Below are positions 41,348 to 51,837 of a DNA stretch of 64,000 bases, piece after piece. This stretch comes from Isochrysis galbana. Its lineage: Eukaryota > Haptophyta > Isochrysidales > Isochrysidaceae. Every line of letters begins with the position of its first letter. The first letter of the stretch is position 1. Location of the stretch: the NCBI GenBank assembly GCA_018136815.1, contig CM030938.1, positions 1,896,202 to 1,960,201 on the forward strand, read 5' to 3'. The position numbers and the translations under genes were made by a program. The notes under the pieces were generated by a model that was not told the origin of the DNA, made no database searches, and saw nothing but the letters and a program-made list of their open reading frames with translations.

Positions 41348-42640
41348 CAGTGTGCAAGGCAAGGGGGAGGGGGGGGGAGGCGAGCAAGAGACGCGAAACG
41401 CCGCCGCCCGACGCTCCCCAGAGATGCAGAGGGAGTCGGAGGGAGAGCAAGGAAGAGGGGGGGGGGGGGGGAGAGGGGGAGAGAAGGGAGAGGCGGGGAC
41501 TGCGAGTGGCGGCAGCCGCGCTGATCGCGTCGCGCGGCCGGCGGAGTGGGCCAAAAAAAATAAGTAGTAGTACTATTCATAGAAGGGGGAAGGGGAGTGG
41601 CGAGTGGCGAGCCTGGCCCAAGCGGGCCTGTGGGCTTGGCTGGGAGATGGAGATGGGGATGGGAGTGCGCGGCTCATTCTCGTTCATGATCCGCGCCCAT
41701 TGGTTGGGGGTCTGAGTCAGAGTGTTGAATGTTCAGCTCATACCAGAAGATGGCAGAGCATGAGCATGAGTGTGACTAACGGCTGGCTGATGGCTGATGG
41801 GCTCCCCAGGAGCCAGAGTCGAGAGTCAGAGTCGCCAGGAGCCAGGAGCCAGGAGGGGATATTAGGATTAGGATTAGGGCCCAATGGGGAGGGCACGAGT
41901 ACGAGGCGCCTAGGCCTTGGTCGTGTGCCATCGAACGTCACCCGTCACCCGCTGGAACCAGGGACAAGGGCTCGCTCCCCAGCCTATCTTGTCAGGGCGC
42001 TTGTGAACTAAGTACGCAAACGCAAAGCGCAAACTTAGCTCGCATTTGGAAATCATTTGGATTTGGCATTTGGGGTCCTTCAAAAGGTTGCCGCAAAGAA
42101 ATTGTGTTGAAACATTCATACATAAGATTACTGATTACTATGTGCGTCGACACGTGCCCCATTTGAAGCTCGTCGCACACCCCACAAAGCACATTCCGTC
42201 CTCGTCGCAGCACGTGCGTGTCGCGCTCCCATCGGAGTAGGAGCAGGCTTGCCTGCACTGCCCACGAGCACTGGAAAGCCTTGCGGACAAAAAAAATTCC
42301 ACAGTTCTATTCCTCCAACACAGACACCATGCTTCGTGCTGTCCTGGTCGCGTCCGATCCATATTGCCGTCGGCGTCTACAGGCGCGAAGCATGTGTCGA
42401 CAAAGAGATAATGCACTACAATAGCTAATAGTGGACGTGGATGATCACCCGAACACGGGGCTCGTGCGCTTGTATACTCGCGCCAAGCATAATCACTATG
42501 GGCAGTGAGTGCGTGACGACGCCTCGATCAGCATGCCGTCAGGTGCGTGGGACAAGTGTCGCATCCAACGGGTGAAATCATGTGTATGGCGATGGTGTCG
42601 ACATGCCGACCATCCTACTCAACTCTTACCCTGATGTGGA
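41348..42640. other. Intergenic and 5' UTR of the methyltransferase fusion gene
   Basis: Purine-rich 41370-41500 is CT-rich on the coding strand and lies just upstream of the start. TTAGGATTAGGATTAGGG at about 41866-41884 is a short telomere-like array. No other gene is supported. Confidence 0.5.
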
Positions 42641-42647
42641 AGATGCC

Positions 42648-43160
42648 TCACGCCAGCATTTCGTCGAGCGCGTCAAGCAGCTGAGACAGCTGTGCTTCCG
42701 TGAATCTGCGGCAGGGATACATCGGTGAGGAATATCGCACTAGCAAGTCATACACTCATCATGGGCGAGCAGGCGTGATGGAGCATACACACCCCTGTGC
42801 CTCACAGCCCTCTGCCCAGCTCACAATGTCCTCCTCCTCAAGCGTGTTCCTCTCCTGGAGTGCAGCAAGCCTCTGCAGAGCGGTCAGACTGGAGACAACG
42901 GTCAGTCGACGGAGCGCGCCCAGTCGCAGCGCGCGCGCCTGATCCTCCGGCAGCCCTGAGACGGATGTGAGGCACTCCTCGAACGGTGCTCCGGCGGGCC
43001 AGCCAGAGCGAGCGCTGCTCATGCGGGGAGCGCTGGTGCGCGGCTGGGAAGACGAGGCGTCCACCATGCCCGTCTGTATTGCTCCCATCCGGATCGCGCC
43101 TGCCGCCGGCGCGGACACGAGGAGCGCGAACAGCCACGACGAGAGCTGACGCGCGCCCAT
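42648..43160 (-). CDS. Small secreted protein, two exons, unknown function
   Basis: Model: exon 1 43160-42793 and exon 2 42705-42648, 141 aa. Exon 1 starts with a clear signal peptide (MGARQLSSWLFALLVSAPAAGA). The intron has donor GTGTGT and acceptor CTGCCGCAG and joins ..CEAQG|FTEAQLSQLLDALDEMLA; the new C-terminus continues the helical heptad character, whereas unspliced codons do not. The mature protein is mostly helical, with EECLTSVSGLPEDQARAL, LTALQRLAALQERNTLEE and EDIVSWAEGCE. It has three Cys after the signal and no recognised domain. Secretory or plastid/endomembrane targeting is inferred only from the N-terminus. Confidence 0.6.
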
Positions 43161-44560
43161 TCTCTCTGCTCGCGACGACTGCTCGATCTTAGCTTCCTCA
43201 CATAAAAAGTAAAGAACAGTAGAGACTGCCGCCTTGATGGACATGCCCCATTTCTATTGGTGAAAAAAAATCGGCCTGTTGACATTCGGAGGTGGCTGCC
43301 ACTGGAGAAAAGGTGCCCCTGTGCCCCTAGCCCCTAGGCATGCTGTGCGCCGACATGTGCTTTTCTTTTCTGATTGATGCACATGGTGACTCACAATGAC
43401 ATTTTACATGCGCATGCGCACGGCACCAGGAGCCTCATGGACAGGCCCCAACGTTGGAGGCGGTGCCGGAGGCACAAACACCACTCTACCACTCTCAAGG
43501 CCCACAACCAGGGTATCATTGTCCACTGAAACAGGACTCTTGCGCCACTTCATGAAGGACTCAATCACCATCAACACGCTGGCGAAGGCGGGGCTGGAAA
43601 ACCAAGGCTTCGTCTTTCTTCAAGGTAACCAAGAGCGTACCGAGGTGTAGGCCTAGGTAGAAAAATGCAGCATATGCAATTGCATATTTGGGTAGATTTG
43701 TCAGATCTGCATATGTCGACACTTTTTTGCATATTTTCTGCATATTTGGGTAGAAGTGGAGCGGGCGGAGAGAGGGGAGCCCCCCCTGGTATTGGGAGAG
43801 AGGGGATTCCCCCCCTCTTGGTATTGAACATCATCCCCCCGTTGCCGGGCGTCTCGTGCCCCTACATGTGAAAAACAGAAAACCTGTTTTTCTGTGAAGA
43901 CCAAAAACAGTGTTTTTCACCGTTTTTCTGAGCCTGGGCCCTAAGCCTGGGGCCAGCTGCGCCAGCGCGCCGGTGTGTCTGCAACTCGCAGCTCGCAATG
44001 CTCGCTCGCTGCTCGCTAGGTACATGTGTGTACATGGATGATATGGTTATGGTTATGGCTATGGCAAGTGCGGACGCCTCTATCTACCCCTCCCCCCCCC
44101 CCGCCCACCCCCCGCGCGCAAAATTTTACGATATCATTTTCTAACGTAAACACCATTTTCTAACGTAAACACTGGCGGCCTGTTTTTCGGGCTGTTTTCG
44201 GCTGTTTTTCTGTACAACCCAAAAACAGCTGTTTTTACTAGCCTGGCGACAGGCCTCCCAGTCAAGGGCTAGCATGAGGCCGGGTTCGCCCGTTTCTTCT
44301 AGGTAGGCCCGCGTGAGCTGTAGTAAGTGTGTGGCTTCGCCGATTAGCCTCTTAGAGGGTGCAACTCGAGGTTCCTTTTTTTTGTCACACCCCTCCCGTC
44401 TATTTAGGTATATAATTCCTACTGACCCCTAACTTAACCCCCATGGAGCACCCCGACCCGTAACTTGGACAAAGGCGACGGCCGTCGTCCGCCCTTACCC
44501 AACGAGCACAGATGGCGACGTCTTGGACAAGACTTCACACGGTTTGCACGCCATTTGCTT
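43161..44560. other. Intergenic with short repeats
   Basis: TGCATATTTGGGTAGA occurs twice (43679, 43740), near the perfect palindrome ATATGCAATTGCATAT. ATTTTCTAACGTAAACAC is tandemly duplicated at 44132-44170. GTTTTTCTG/CAGAAAAAC-type inverted words lie at 43870-43930 and 44180-44240. No supported gene; ORF 43396-43650 lacks a domain. Confidence 0.5.
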
Positions 44561-44564
44561 CAAA

Positions 44565-45266
44565 TCAAAAGACAAGCGATTCCCCGGGAGTCTGCAGGAT
44601 GCATTTCGCCCCAGTCACCGCCACTCCGCCTGCAACCTTGTGAATGAGCTGCCGCATGCGCGTGAGCATGACTTGAGAGATCGCAGCGTCGTCATAACTC
44701 GCCAAGGAGGTGCGGTTCACAAGGTGGATGTCAACGGTGTAGAGCTCCTGATTTCCGGCTCGCTGGAGGCTCTCGGCCGCGCTCTTGGTTGCCGCGGACC
44801 ACGACCGTGCAAAGTCGTACTTCCAGTCTCCCAACAAGAGCTGCCGGGGGTGCTGGATGCAAAAGGCCGCGGTGGTGACCACCTCCTCCAACTCATGGGT
44901 GCTTACGGGATCGTCGCACGTCAAGGACACCTTGAATGCGAGGCCATCGGGGCTGTCCGTGAAGAAGACAACTTGTCGAAGGGTCTTTTGCACGCTGCGT
45001 TCGATGCTGAGGATGTGCGTATCATCAAAAGTGGTGCGCGTGCGGACTCGGTCCGTGCCTGATTGCTGCCAGAAGGCGTCGTGGCGGCTCACGAGGACGG
45101 GTGCGTTGCCAAAGACTTCGAGGCAAAGCCGGTCATGCACGCGCCTGTCCACGTTGTCGACAAACTGGCCCTCCTGGATGAAGCCGAGGCGCATCTCGAG
45201 TTTGGTGCACGGGAGTACTCGGAAGTGCCGCACAAGTGCCACAGCGTTGCCAAGCGCAGAGTCCAT
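44565..45266 (-). CDS. Stand-alone tunnel-fold mRNA 5'-triphosphatase candidate
   Basis: A 233-aa single-exon protein that I place in the triphosphate-tunnel family of mRNA 5'-triphosphatases (yeast Cet1, protist and large-DNA-virus enzymes), which remove the gamma phosphate of nascent mRNA before capping. Supporting pattern: a first strand CTKLEMRLGFI followed by F-rich sequence; FWQQSGTDRVRTRTTFDDTH; ERSVQKTLRQVVFFTDSP; a strand LAFKVSLTCDDPV; the diagnostic WKYDFARSWSAATKSAAESL; and a late strand LYTVDIHLVNR. The length suits small stand-alone members (about 190-250 aa). Caution: the metal-binding ExE pairs of the first and late strands read KLEMR and VDIH here, so one or more glutamates are replaced and activity is uncertain. 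It lies ~3.2 kb upstream, on the same strand, of the cap-1 methyltransferase fusion. Another CYTH-like phosphatase is the main alternative. Confidence 0.5.
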   Translation of the reverse strand: MDSALGNAVALVRHFRVLPCTKLEMRLGFIQEGQFVDNVDRRVHDRLCLEVFGNAPVLVSRHDAFWQQSGTDRVRTRTTFDDTHILSIERSVQKTLRQVVFFTDSPDGLAFKVSLTCDDPVSTHELEEVVTTAAFCIQHPRQLLLGDWKYDFARSWSAATKSAAESLQRAGNQELYTVDIHLVNRTSLASYDDAAISQVMLTRMRQLIHKVAGGVAVTGAKCILQTPGESLVF

Positions 45267-46331
45267 GACTCGCTATGCCGTAGAGGGCGTGGAAGGACGA
45301 GGAGCAGGGCGAGTAGGCCGGGAGAGGCAGGTTAGGGCGGGTCCAGTGCGATAGGCGAGGCGAAGGCTGAGCGGGGCGTGGAGAAGGTGAGCGGGGCGTG
45401 GAGAAGGTGAGCGGGACGTGGGGGTCTGGACGGCGAGAACGAGTCGGAGGTGACGCGGAAGAATACCGAGTGGGGGCAATCGCCTCACCCCCACCACCGC
45501 GTACTCTTTTATAAATTGCAAAATTTAATAGTCTACACATACCACCTTTGCTTCCACATGACAACCCCTCCCCCCTCGCTTCCCCCGCGGGAATCCCTCG
45601 CCCCTTCTTCACGCGGCGTGTGGGATTTGCGTACAGGGTGCGCGATAAAGAGGGCGTGCGAGTGCTCAAGGCGCAGCCGTGTCGGTCCCAGTGGGGTTGC
45701 CAGCCTCCTTGCCGCGCGCGCGGTGCCTTCTGGTGTGCAGTGAGAAGGGCAAGAAGCCAGAGTTGGTTGAGAGAGTTTGTTGAGGTTCAAGACTGATTGT
45801 TTTTACGTCTCTAGAGTGCCAAGTGGCGATTGTCGGCTATAAACCCCGTCACGAAACACAAACGAACCCATTTCCCCTGTCACGTTTGTGTTTGTGGGTG
45901 CGTGTGTGTCGCAAGGGAGTTTACTCAAAATTGCACATTGGCCCCAAGTTTTGAGCAATCCTCTTGTCTGACGCCCCCGTCGCCCACTTGACACTGCACT
46001 CCGACACCCACACTGCACGCGCCCACGCGCTCAAGCTTGGCGATGCGGAGTTTGAGAGGCGGCGCACTTGAGGCCACACACACCGCCAACAGGCGAGCGA
46101 TGCAAGCGCGCAAGTGGCCGCTCAGGCGCTCAAGTGGCCGCTCAGGCGCTCAAGCATCGGAGACGCGCGATTGCCACACCTTCTTGTGGTACGCGGCGAA
46201 TGCGGCGATCCAGCGATCAAAACTGTGGTCCGCAGGTGCGCATCTTCCCAGTTGGAAATTTTTTTATTGTTGGGTAGTAGGGAGGTTTATTAGCACTCTG
46301 CCTCGCGCCGCACAAGTAGCGGGGAATTTAA
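45267..46331. other. Intergenic; ends with a disrupted dispersed repeat
   Basis: GAGCGGGGCGTGGAGAAGGT is tandemly duplicated at 45370-45410. CTCAAGTGGCCGCTCAGGCG is duplicated at 46100-46150. The 46232-46269 block matches 5806-5844. 46275-46331 (reverse complement) matches 30125-30185: AAATTCCCCGCTACTTGTGC, GAGGCAGAGTGCTA and ACCTCCCTAC. No gene is supported. Confidence 0.5.
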
Positions 46332-47092
46332 TAAGGCTGTGAATATAGTAGCTTGGTACTATATTACCAAGGCTACCAACCCCGCACTGGAGCTACTACT
46401 ATGTAACATAGTAGCACTCGAGCACTACTACTATGTAACATAGTAGCAGTTTTGGCCTACTACCAGTACTAAGGGTAGTAGCGGCGGTCGGCGGTCGGCG
46501 GAGCTCCGTCTCTGTCGTAGTCGTACGTAGATCGGCGGCATGTGTGTAATCTGCAGCACAAATTAGGTGTATATTTTTTACATACACATAGCGTGCGCTG
46601 GGCGCTGGTTACTATGAAAATGTCGATATGATTCTACACCACACAATCACACCATCACCATCACATCTCGTACATACACATAATTAATACACACTTAGAC
46701 ATTTTGAGATAGTCCTCGCTCCCACCGCCGCTCTCCCTCTCCCCTCTCCCTCGCCCTCGCCCTCGCCCTCTCCCTCTCCCTCGCCCTCGTCCTCGCCCAC
46801 TCCCTCTCCCTCTCTCTCGCTCCCCCTCTCGCTCCCCCTCTCCCCCGCGCTCACGCCACCCACCACCCACCACAGAGCCACTTAGCCACTTGCCACTTGC
46901 CAAAAGCCCCCCCCCGGTATACCTTTGTTTGGTACTATATTAACTACAGTACTATAGTACCAAAGAGCCCGAAATGCACTACTACTATGTAACATAGTAG
47001 CACCAGTGCGCTACTACTATGTAACATAGTAGCAATTTTCCACTACTAGGTTCGACTATAGTAGACCAAATCTCAACCTATTCACAGCCTTA
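46332..47092. mobile_element. hAT-like MITE, 761 bp, with 8-bp target duplication
   Basis: Perfect 14-bp terminal inverted repeats: TAAGGCTGTGAATA at 46332-46345 and TATTCACAGCCTTA at 47079-47092. The element is flanked on both sides by the 8-bp direct repeat GAATTTAA (46324-46331, 47093-47100). The paralogous unfilled site is visible, inverted, at about 30112-30140, where GGGGAATTTTAAGAAGATTT is continuous. Subterminal regions carry four copies of CTACTATGTAACATAGTAG (two near each end) and TTGGTACTATATTA motifs. No transposase ORF, so it is non-autonomous. TSD length and TIR start fit the hAT superfamily. Confidence 0.88.
46736..46860. repeat. CCCTCG/CCCTCT hexanucleotide array inside the MITE
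   Basis: Imperfect hexamer repeats (CTCGCCCTCGCCCTCGCCCT and variants). The Glu/Gly- or Arg/Gly-rich - strand ORFs are artefacts of this array. Confidence 0.9.
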
Positions 47093-48096
47093 GAATTTAA
47101 AGAAGATTTTTTTTCAACGAGATATCGAAGCGCGATCCTGCCCGAATGAATCGAGTGACTAGCGTAAGAACACGTGTGTACTCCCACAAAGGTGAAGTAA
47201 GCTACAGGTGACAACGGAAGGTAGCTCGTTGGGAATGGGGAGAATGGAACGCTTCTGGTCTGCTGTGAATTAAGTACAAACTTAGTTGATGTGCGCGCAA
47301 TGCATGAGTGGCGAGCATCTTGCGGCGAGACTAATGTGCGGAGTGTGAGTGAGGGGGGGGGGGGGGACAATTTAGCACACATAAGTCAAAATTCACTGCA
47401 CAAAAATCTCACAAGGGAAATGTACTGCGGGCCGACGTCGTGATCTACCTACACCATGGAATCGCTAACACGGTGTACGTGGACATAAGACGCAAAAGAG
47501 GAGACAGTACAACGCACAGCGGCAAACGCTAGACAACAAACATTCAGCTTTTGTTATTTTTGCTGTCTCCGATCCGCCGCATGCCGTGGTCTTGGCCGCC
47601 CTCAGAATAAGCGCAACATCTGGTGGCAGCAACCATGTGCCTCTTGGCACGTGGCAACAAATGCGCAGGAGGAATCTTCCATCACCGTTCCCTCATCGCG
47701 GCGGCCTCCGCAAGCAACCAGCCGCGCCACGTAGTGGCGGTATACCGAAACATACACCCACGAGGGCGACAACCCACATAGGCAAGGCTAGCCAGGCTTT
47801 ATCTGGCTTTCCCCAACTCCTTCGAAACTTTCATTCAAGGCAGAGGGCGGCCGCGCTGCAACCTAGAATGCTCTTGGCAGTCCGGCAACCAGCGCCTTCA
47901 TCCTTGGCTCTGTAGGGCCTAGCCCTCTGTTCCCGGTCAGCACCAGAGAGCGTCCAGCCATTTGGTCGAGCCTAGTCGGGGCACCCAACTTGGTGTAGCC
48001 GGCTCCATTTCGGGAGGCCCTCCTCAAGGTCGGGCGAAATTGGCACCTTTGAGCATGCTGAACCTACGTCGTGTCAGCTGCCCGCACCCAGACCAG
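47093..48096. other. Intergenic and probable 3' UTR of the coiled-coil gene
   Basis: 47093-47120 continues the repeat interrupted by the MITE (GAATTTAAAGAAGATTTTTT). A 13-bp G-run lies at about 47355. The ORF at 47586-47915 has no domain or intron signature. Confidence 0.5.
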
Positions 48097-49064
48097 TCAC
48101 GGGCCGAGGCTAACGTTTTCAAGCCGAGCCATCATTTGCTCAGTCATCTCAAGCTTGGCCTCAGCACGTGCAGCCCTCGCCGATGCCTCCCGCACCTCTT
48201 GAAGGGCAGCCTCCAACTTGGCCTCCACCTTGGCCGTGCGCGCGCGCTCGGCCATCAACTGCTCTTGCAGTACGGCCGCGACGCCCACACCACTGCTACT
48301 TTGCGCGCCGACTGCGGACGCGCTGGCCCGCTTCGATGCAGCGGCTGTCTTCTTCTCATGGGCCATGGCGGCGGCGATCGCTTCAGCCATGGCGTCGGGA
48401 TCGACAAACGGCTCCCAGCGAACAGGCTTCGGCACCCGAGACGCATGCAAGTGCGCATCAGGGTCCATCTCACCAGAGTAGCGGCGGGCTTGTCGCACCC
48501 TGACACCTCCCTCCTCGAGAGGAGCTTCCATCTTCGTGTACTCTTCTCCGCCAAAGTACTGTGCGACGCCCTTGTAGCTTGGGGACTATAACACATGAAT
48601 TGCACGGGGGGGGCGACGGGGCAGTTGAGTGGAGGAGGAGCGGCCAACTGGAAGTGGCGCGTAACTCGGCCGGGTACTAGCAAAGGGATGGCGGGGTGTT
48701 CGCACGCCCCAATTTTGTCTGTCTGTTACTTCCAGCCCTCCCTCCCTGCTGCATCGTCTTTCCCTTTCTCACCCTTGTGCCCTCCCTCCCTCCCCCCCCT
48801 CTCCCCCGCCCTTTCTCGCTCCATTCAACCCGGCCCACCCCTACCTCTCTCCCTGCCACCCTCCCTCTCTCGTCCAATCCTCCCTTTCTTCCCCTCTCTG
48901 CCGCATCTCACCCTCTGGAGCCCGGTCATCTCATCGAACTCCTTCTGTGGCGGCTGCCCAGTGCGAGACTTGGCCTCGCGGCTGCGCTCCCCGCGCTCGT
49001 ACATCTCCTGTAGCTCGTCAGTGAGCGAGTGCTTCTGCTCGAGTGCCCTGCCGACCATCGCCAT
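48097..49064 (-). CDS. 204-aa coiled-coil protein, two exons, unknown function
   Basis: Model: exon 1 49064-48912 (MAMVGRALEQKHSLTDELQE to ..FDEMTGLQR), donor AGG|GTGAGA, acceptor CGCACAG at 48559, exon 2 48558-48097, phase 0. The join reads DEMTGLQR|YFGGEEYTKMEAPL. The acceptor resembles the TGCACAG acceptors of ATP23 and the dioxygenase. The first half is charged and soluble, with VRQARRYSGEMDPDAHLHAS and RWEPFVDPDAMAEAIAAAMA. The second half is a strong coiled coil (LQEQLMAERARTAKVEAKLE, then AALQEVREASARAARAEAKL) ending LENVSLGP. No signal peptide or enzyme motif. It could be an adaptor or cytoskeletal protein; I do not recognise a family. Confidence 0.6.
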
Positions 49065-49069
49065 GGCTG

Positions 49070-49890
49070 AGAGAGGAAACGGTGGAAGGCCGGGGCGGGG
49101 GGGGCGAGGGGGGCGGGGGGGGGGCGAGTCTCCGAGGAGGGAGAGAGAGGAGAGAGTGGAGGATGGTTCCACCAGCGGGATATGCTGAGAACGTAAGAAA
49201 AGTGGGACAGTAAGAGGAGAGAGTAGTAGGGGGTGCAACGTGAGAGACTGTGTGATGTGTGTGTACGGTGGTTTGTTGTGGAGAGCGGCGGCGGCGGGGG
49301 GGGGGGGCGCCGAGAGAGGGAGCGACATAGGAGTGGCATACTTTACAAGTAGAGCGAGGGGGAAGGGAGGGGGTGATTTTTTATTCGCACAAGCCAGGGC
49401 TCTCTCTCTTCTTTCTATCCAGGTCCAGGTGTCATGTACAGTTAGAACTTACAGCGTCGTAGAGTCATAGGAGATCTGGTGATCTGGTTAGCAAGGCTTG
49501 TATTAGTTACTTTTAAGGTCCTTAAACGTAAGGCCTTACCCGCATAATGGGCTTACCGCCGGCCCGGGTAAGCCTTAGATTATGCCTGTCCCCACCATGG
49601 CCAAGCAAACCATATGCCTAGCCCCAGATACAGATACCAGATAAGGCCTTACTTGCACGATAAGCGATAAGGTAGGGCGGTCAAACAGTGTTTTTTATTA
49701 GGGGTGAAAAAATGACCATCTCAGAACTGAGGAAATTTGAGGATTTTTTTCGGGAGAAAGTTCCCAATACACCCAACTAGCACATATCCGGGGCCCATTA
49801 GGACCCGGACCCCCCCCTTGGGCCCCCACAACAAAACGTAATCGAAAACAGACAAAAGACGCTAAAATCGCAAAAGCTTGAAAAGCTCAG
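49070..49890. other. G-rich 5' region of the coiled-coil gene and spacer
   Basis: G-runs and GAGAGA at 49090-49160 and 49290-49310 lie upstream of the - strand gene. TAAGGCCTTA(C/A)-type words recur at 49527, 49570 and 49643 with CGGGTAAGCCTTA. No gene. Confidence 0.5.
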
Positions 49891-50525
49891 CTTCGAACCG
49901 ATGCCGGGCGCGCTGCGTGCCCGTTTTCGACGATCCATCCGGATGGGGGACCCCACCAGATACCAAATACGCATAGCCCACCCGGATAGGTCACGCCAAT
50001 CGTGCAGGCCGCGCGCCGAACCCTCGTCGAAATCACCCATCCGCCGAGCCCATTGAACGTTGAGCCGTCGCCGAGGGAGGCCCGGAGAGCCCAACTTCGA
50101 ACCGATGCCGGGCGCGCTGCGTGCCCGTTTTCGACGATCCATCCGGATGGGGGACCCCACCAGATACCAAATACGCATAGCCCACCCGGATGGTCACGCC
50201 AATCGGGCAGGCCGCGCGCCGAACCCTCGTCGAAATCACCCATCCGCCGAGCCCATTGAACGTTGAGCCGTCGCCGAGGGAGGCCCGGAGAGCCCAACTT
50301 CGAACCGATGCCGGGCGCGCTGCGTGCCCGTTTTCGACGATCCATCCGGATGGGGGACCCCACCAGATACCAAATACGCATAGCCCACCCGGATAGGTCA
50401 CGCCAATCGGGCAGGCCGCGCGCCGAACCCTCGTCGAAATCACCCATCCGCCGAGCCCATTGAACGTTGAGCCAGCCGTCGCCGAGGGAGGCCCGGAGAG
50501 CCCAACTTCGAACCGATGCCGGGCG
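49891..50525. repeat. ~204 bp satellite, three full copies plus partial fourth
   Basis: Units begin CTTCGAACCGATGCCGGGCG at 49891, 50095, 50298 and 50506 (periods 204, 203, 208) and are almost identical. Each contains GACGATCCATCCGGATGGGG (with the palindrome ATCCGGAT), CACCAGATACCAAATACGC and AATCACCCATCCGCCGAGCC. Unit lengths that are not multiples of three break both reading frames, so this is non-coding tandem DNA despite long chance ORFs on both strands. Confidence 0.95.
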
Positions 50526-51837
50526 GGCCGTGGGCTCCTAAGCCTCATGGCTCCTGCTCAGCACGCATAGTAGGACCATTCATAGTCTGCGCCCATCAAC
50601 TCGCTTGTGAAAGTGCATCCGTTGTTCGTTCGACGCGCGAGAGCGGGCGTCTCGGTACCCACAGCACCATTTGCCGTCGCAGACGGTGCGGGCGAGCACC
50701 ATCGACCACCTACCGCCGGGCGTGGTTAAGGCGCGCGCCCGTTCGCCACCCGCGCTTTGCACGATAGCGCAGAGCGACATCCCTCGTGGAAGTCGACTTC
50801 AAACACTGCCAGGGCCCCTCTCGCGGCTGACATCGATCTACGCCGGGATACTTACTCCTCCGCCAGCTTGAATTGAAGAGCCCACAGGCGCGCAGGTGCC
50901 ATGTGCGGCTTCACGGGCTGGGGCTGGACATATCTGAGGCCCCCAGCACCTCAAACCCGACGAGGCGATCGCTGGAATCCTAGACGGGGGGGGGGGGGGG
51001 GCGGAGTGGCAGAGGGGACCGCCAGAGAGCCCTTCTAGGGCTCCGCCAGCGGCCAACGTGAAAATCATACCGTGAATTGGAGCAAAGTACGATGAATTCG
51101 TGCTACTTTGCAAACTCCAATTTTTGAGGTGCCCCGCACCTCCCCCACCGTGAAAATCGGACCGTGAAACTCAGATTTTCGGACCCCAATTTTCTCTCGG
51201 GGTTCGTATGCGTAAGCCCTGAGACAAAAGTGTCGAGGGCTCTCCTCTCTCCCCCGCCCGTCGTCGCCCTTGGTCGAGCACCCCTCGGCGGTATTAATTA
51301 AAACTGGACCGCCCCCCGCCAAACTTTACAGACTAAAGTACTCTTCCCCACTGCCGTCCTTTTCTCCTCCCTCCTCCCTTCCTTCCCCCTCTCTCCCCCC
51401 TCCCCCCCGCCTCCCCCCGGCGCGGGCGGACGCCCTCCCCCCTCCCCCCTCTTCCCCCCTCCCTTCCCCCTTTCCTTCCCCACACTCTCCCCCCCCCCCG
51501 CCCCCTCCCCCCTCCCCCCTCCCCCCCCCCGCCCCCCCCCCGCCCGCCCTCGCCCTGCCACGCACCTCTTTCCCCCTTTCTTCCCTCCCCCCCCACCCCT
51601 CCCCTTGCCCCCTGCCCCAGCTTTTCCCTCCTCTTCTCCTCCCCTCTCCCCGTCCCACTCTCTTCTCCCGTCTCCTCCCCTTCCCCCCTCTCGCTCCCCC
51701 CATCCCCCCCCCCTACTCTCTCCCCCTCCCCCATTTCCCTCTCTCTCTCCTCCTGCGCGGTGCCGTGGGGGGCGAGGCGCGGCGCCCCCCACCCTCTCGC
51801 GGCCTCCCCCCCGACCCTCCCTCTCCCTCCCTCGTGC
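50526..51837. other. Spacer and C-rich 5' region of the repeat-domain gene
   Basis: No gene before 51838. ACCGTGAAATTGGAG-like words (CGTGAATTGGAGC, CGTGAAAATCGGACCGTGAAA) repeat at 51060-51180. 51340-51770 is almost pure C and T, with runs of C up to 10. Pro/Ser-rich ORFs here are composition artefacts. Confidence 0.55.

Noticed and set aside
41866-41884. Chromosome end or telomere
   Set aside because: Only about three TTAGGA/TTAGGG units in the middle of gene-bearing DNA.
36056-45266. Integrated giant-virus segment as source of the capping genes
   Set aside because: Triphosphatase and cap methyltransferase together suggest it, but neighbouring genes have introns, the fusion has a eukaryotic CMTR1 layout, and no other viral genes are present.
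49887-50548. ORFs of up to 186 codons across the satellite
   Set aside because: Repeat lengths of 203 and 208 shift frame between copies; open frames exist on both strands by chance.
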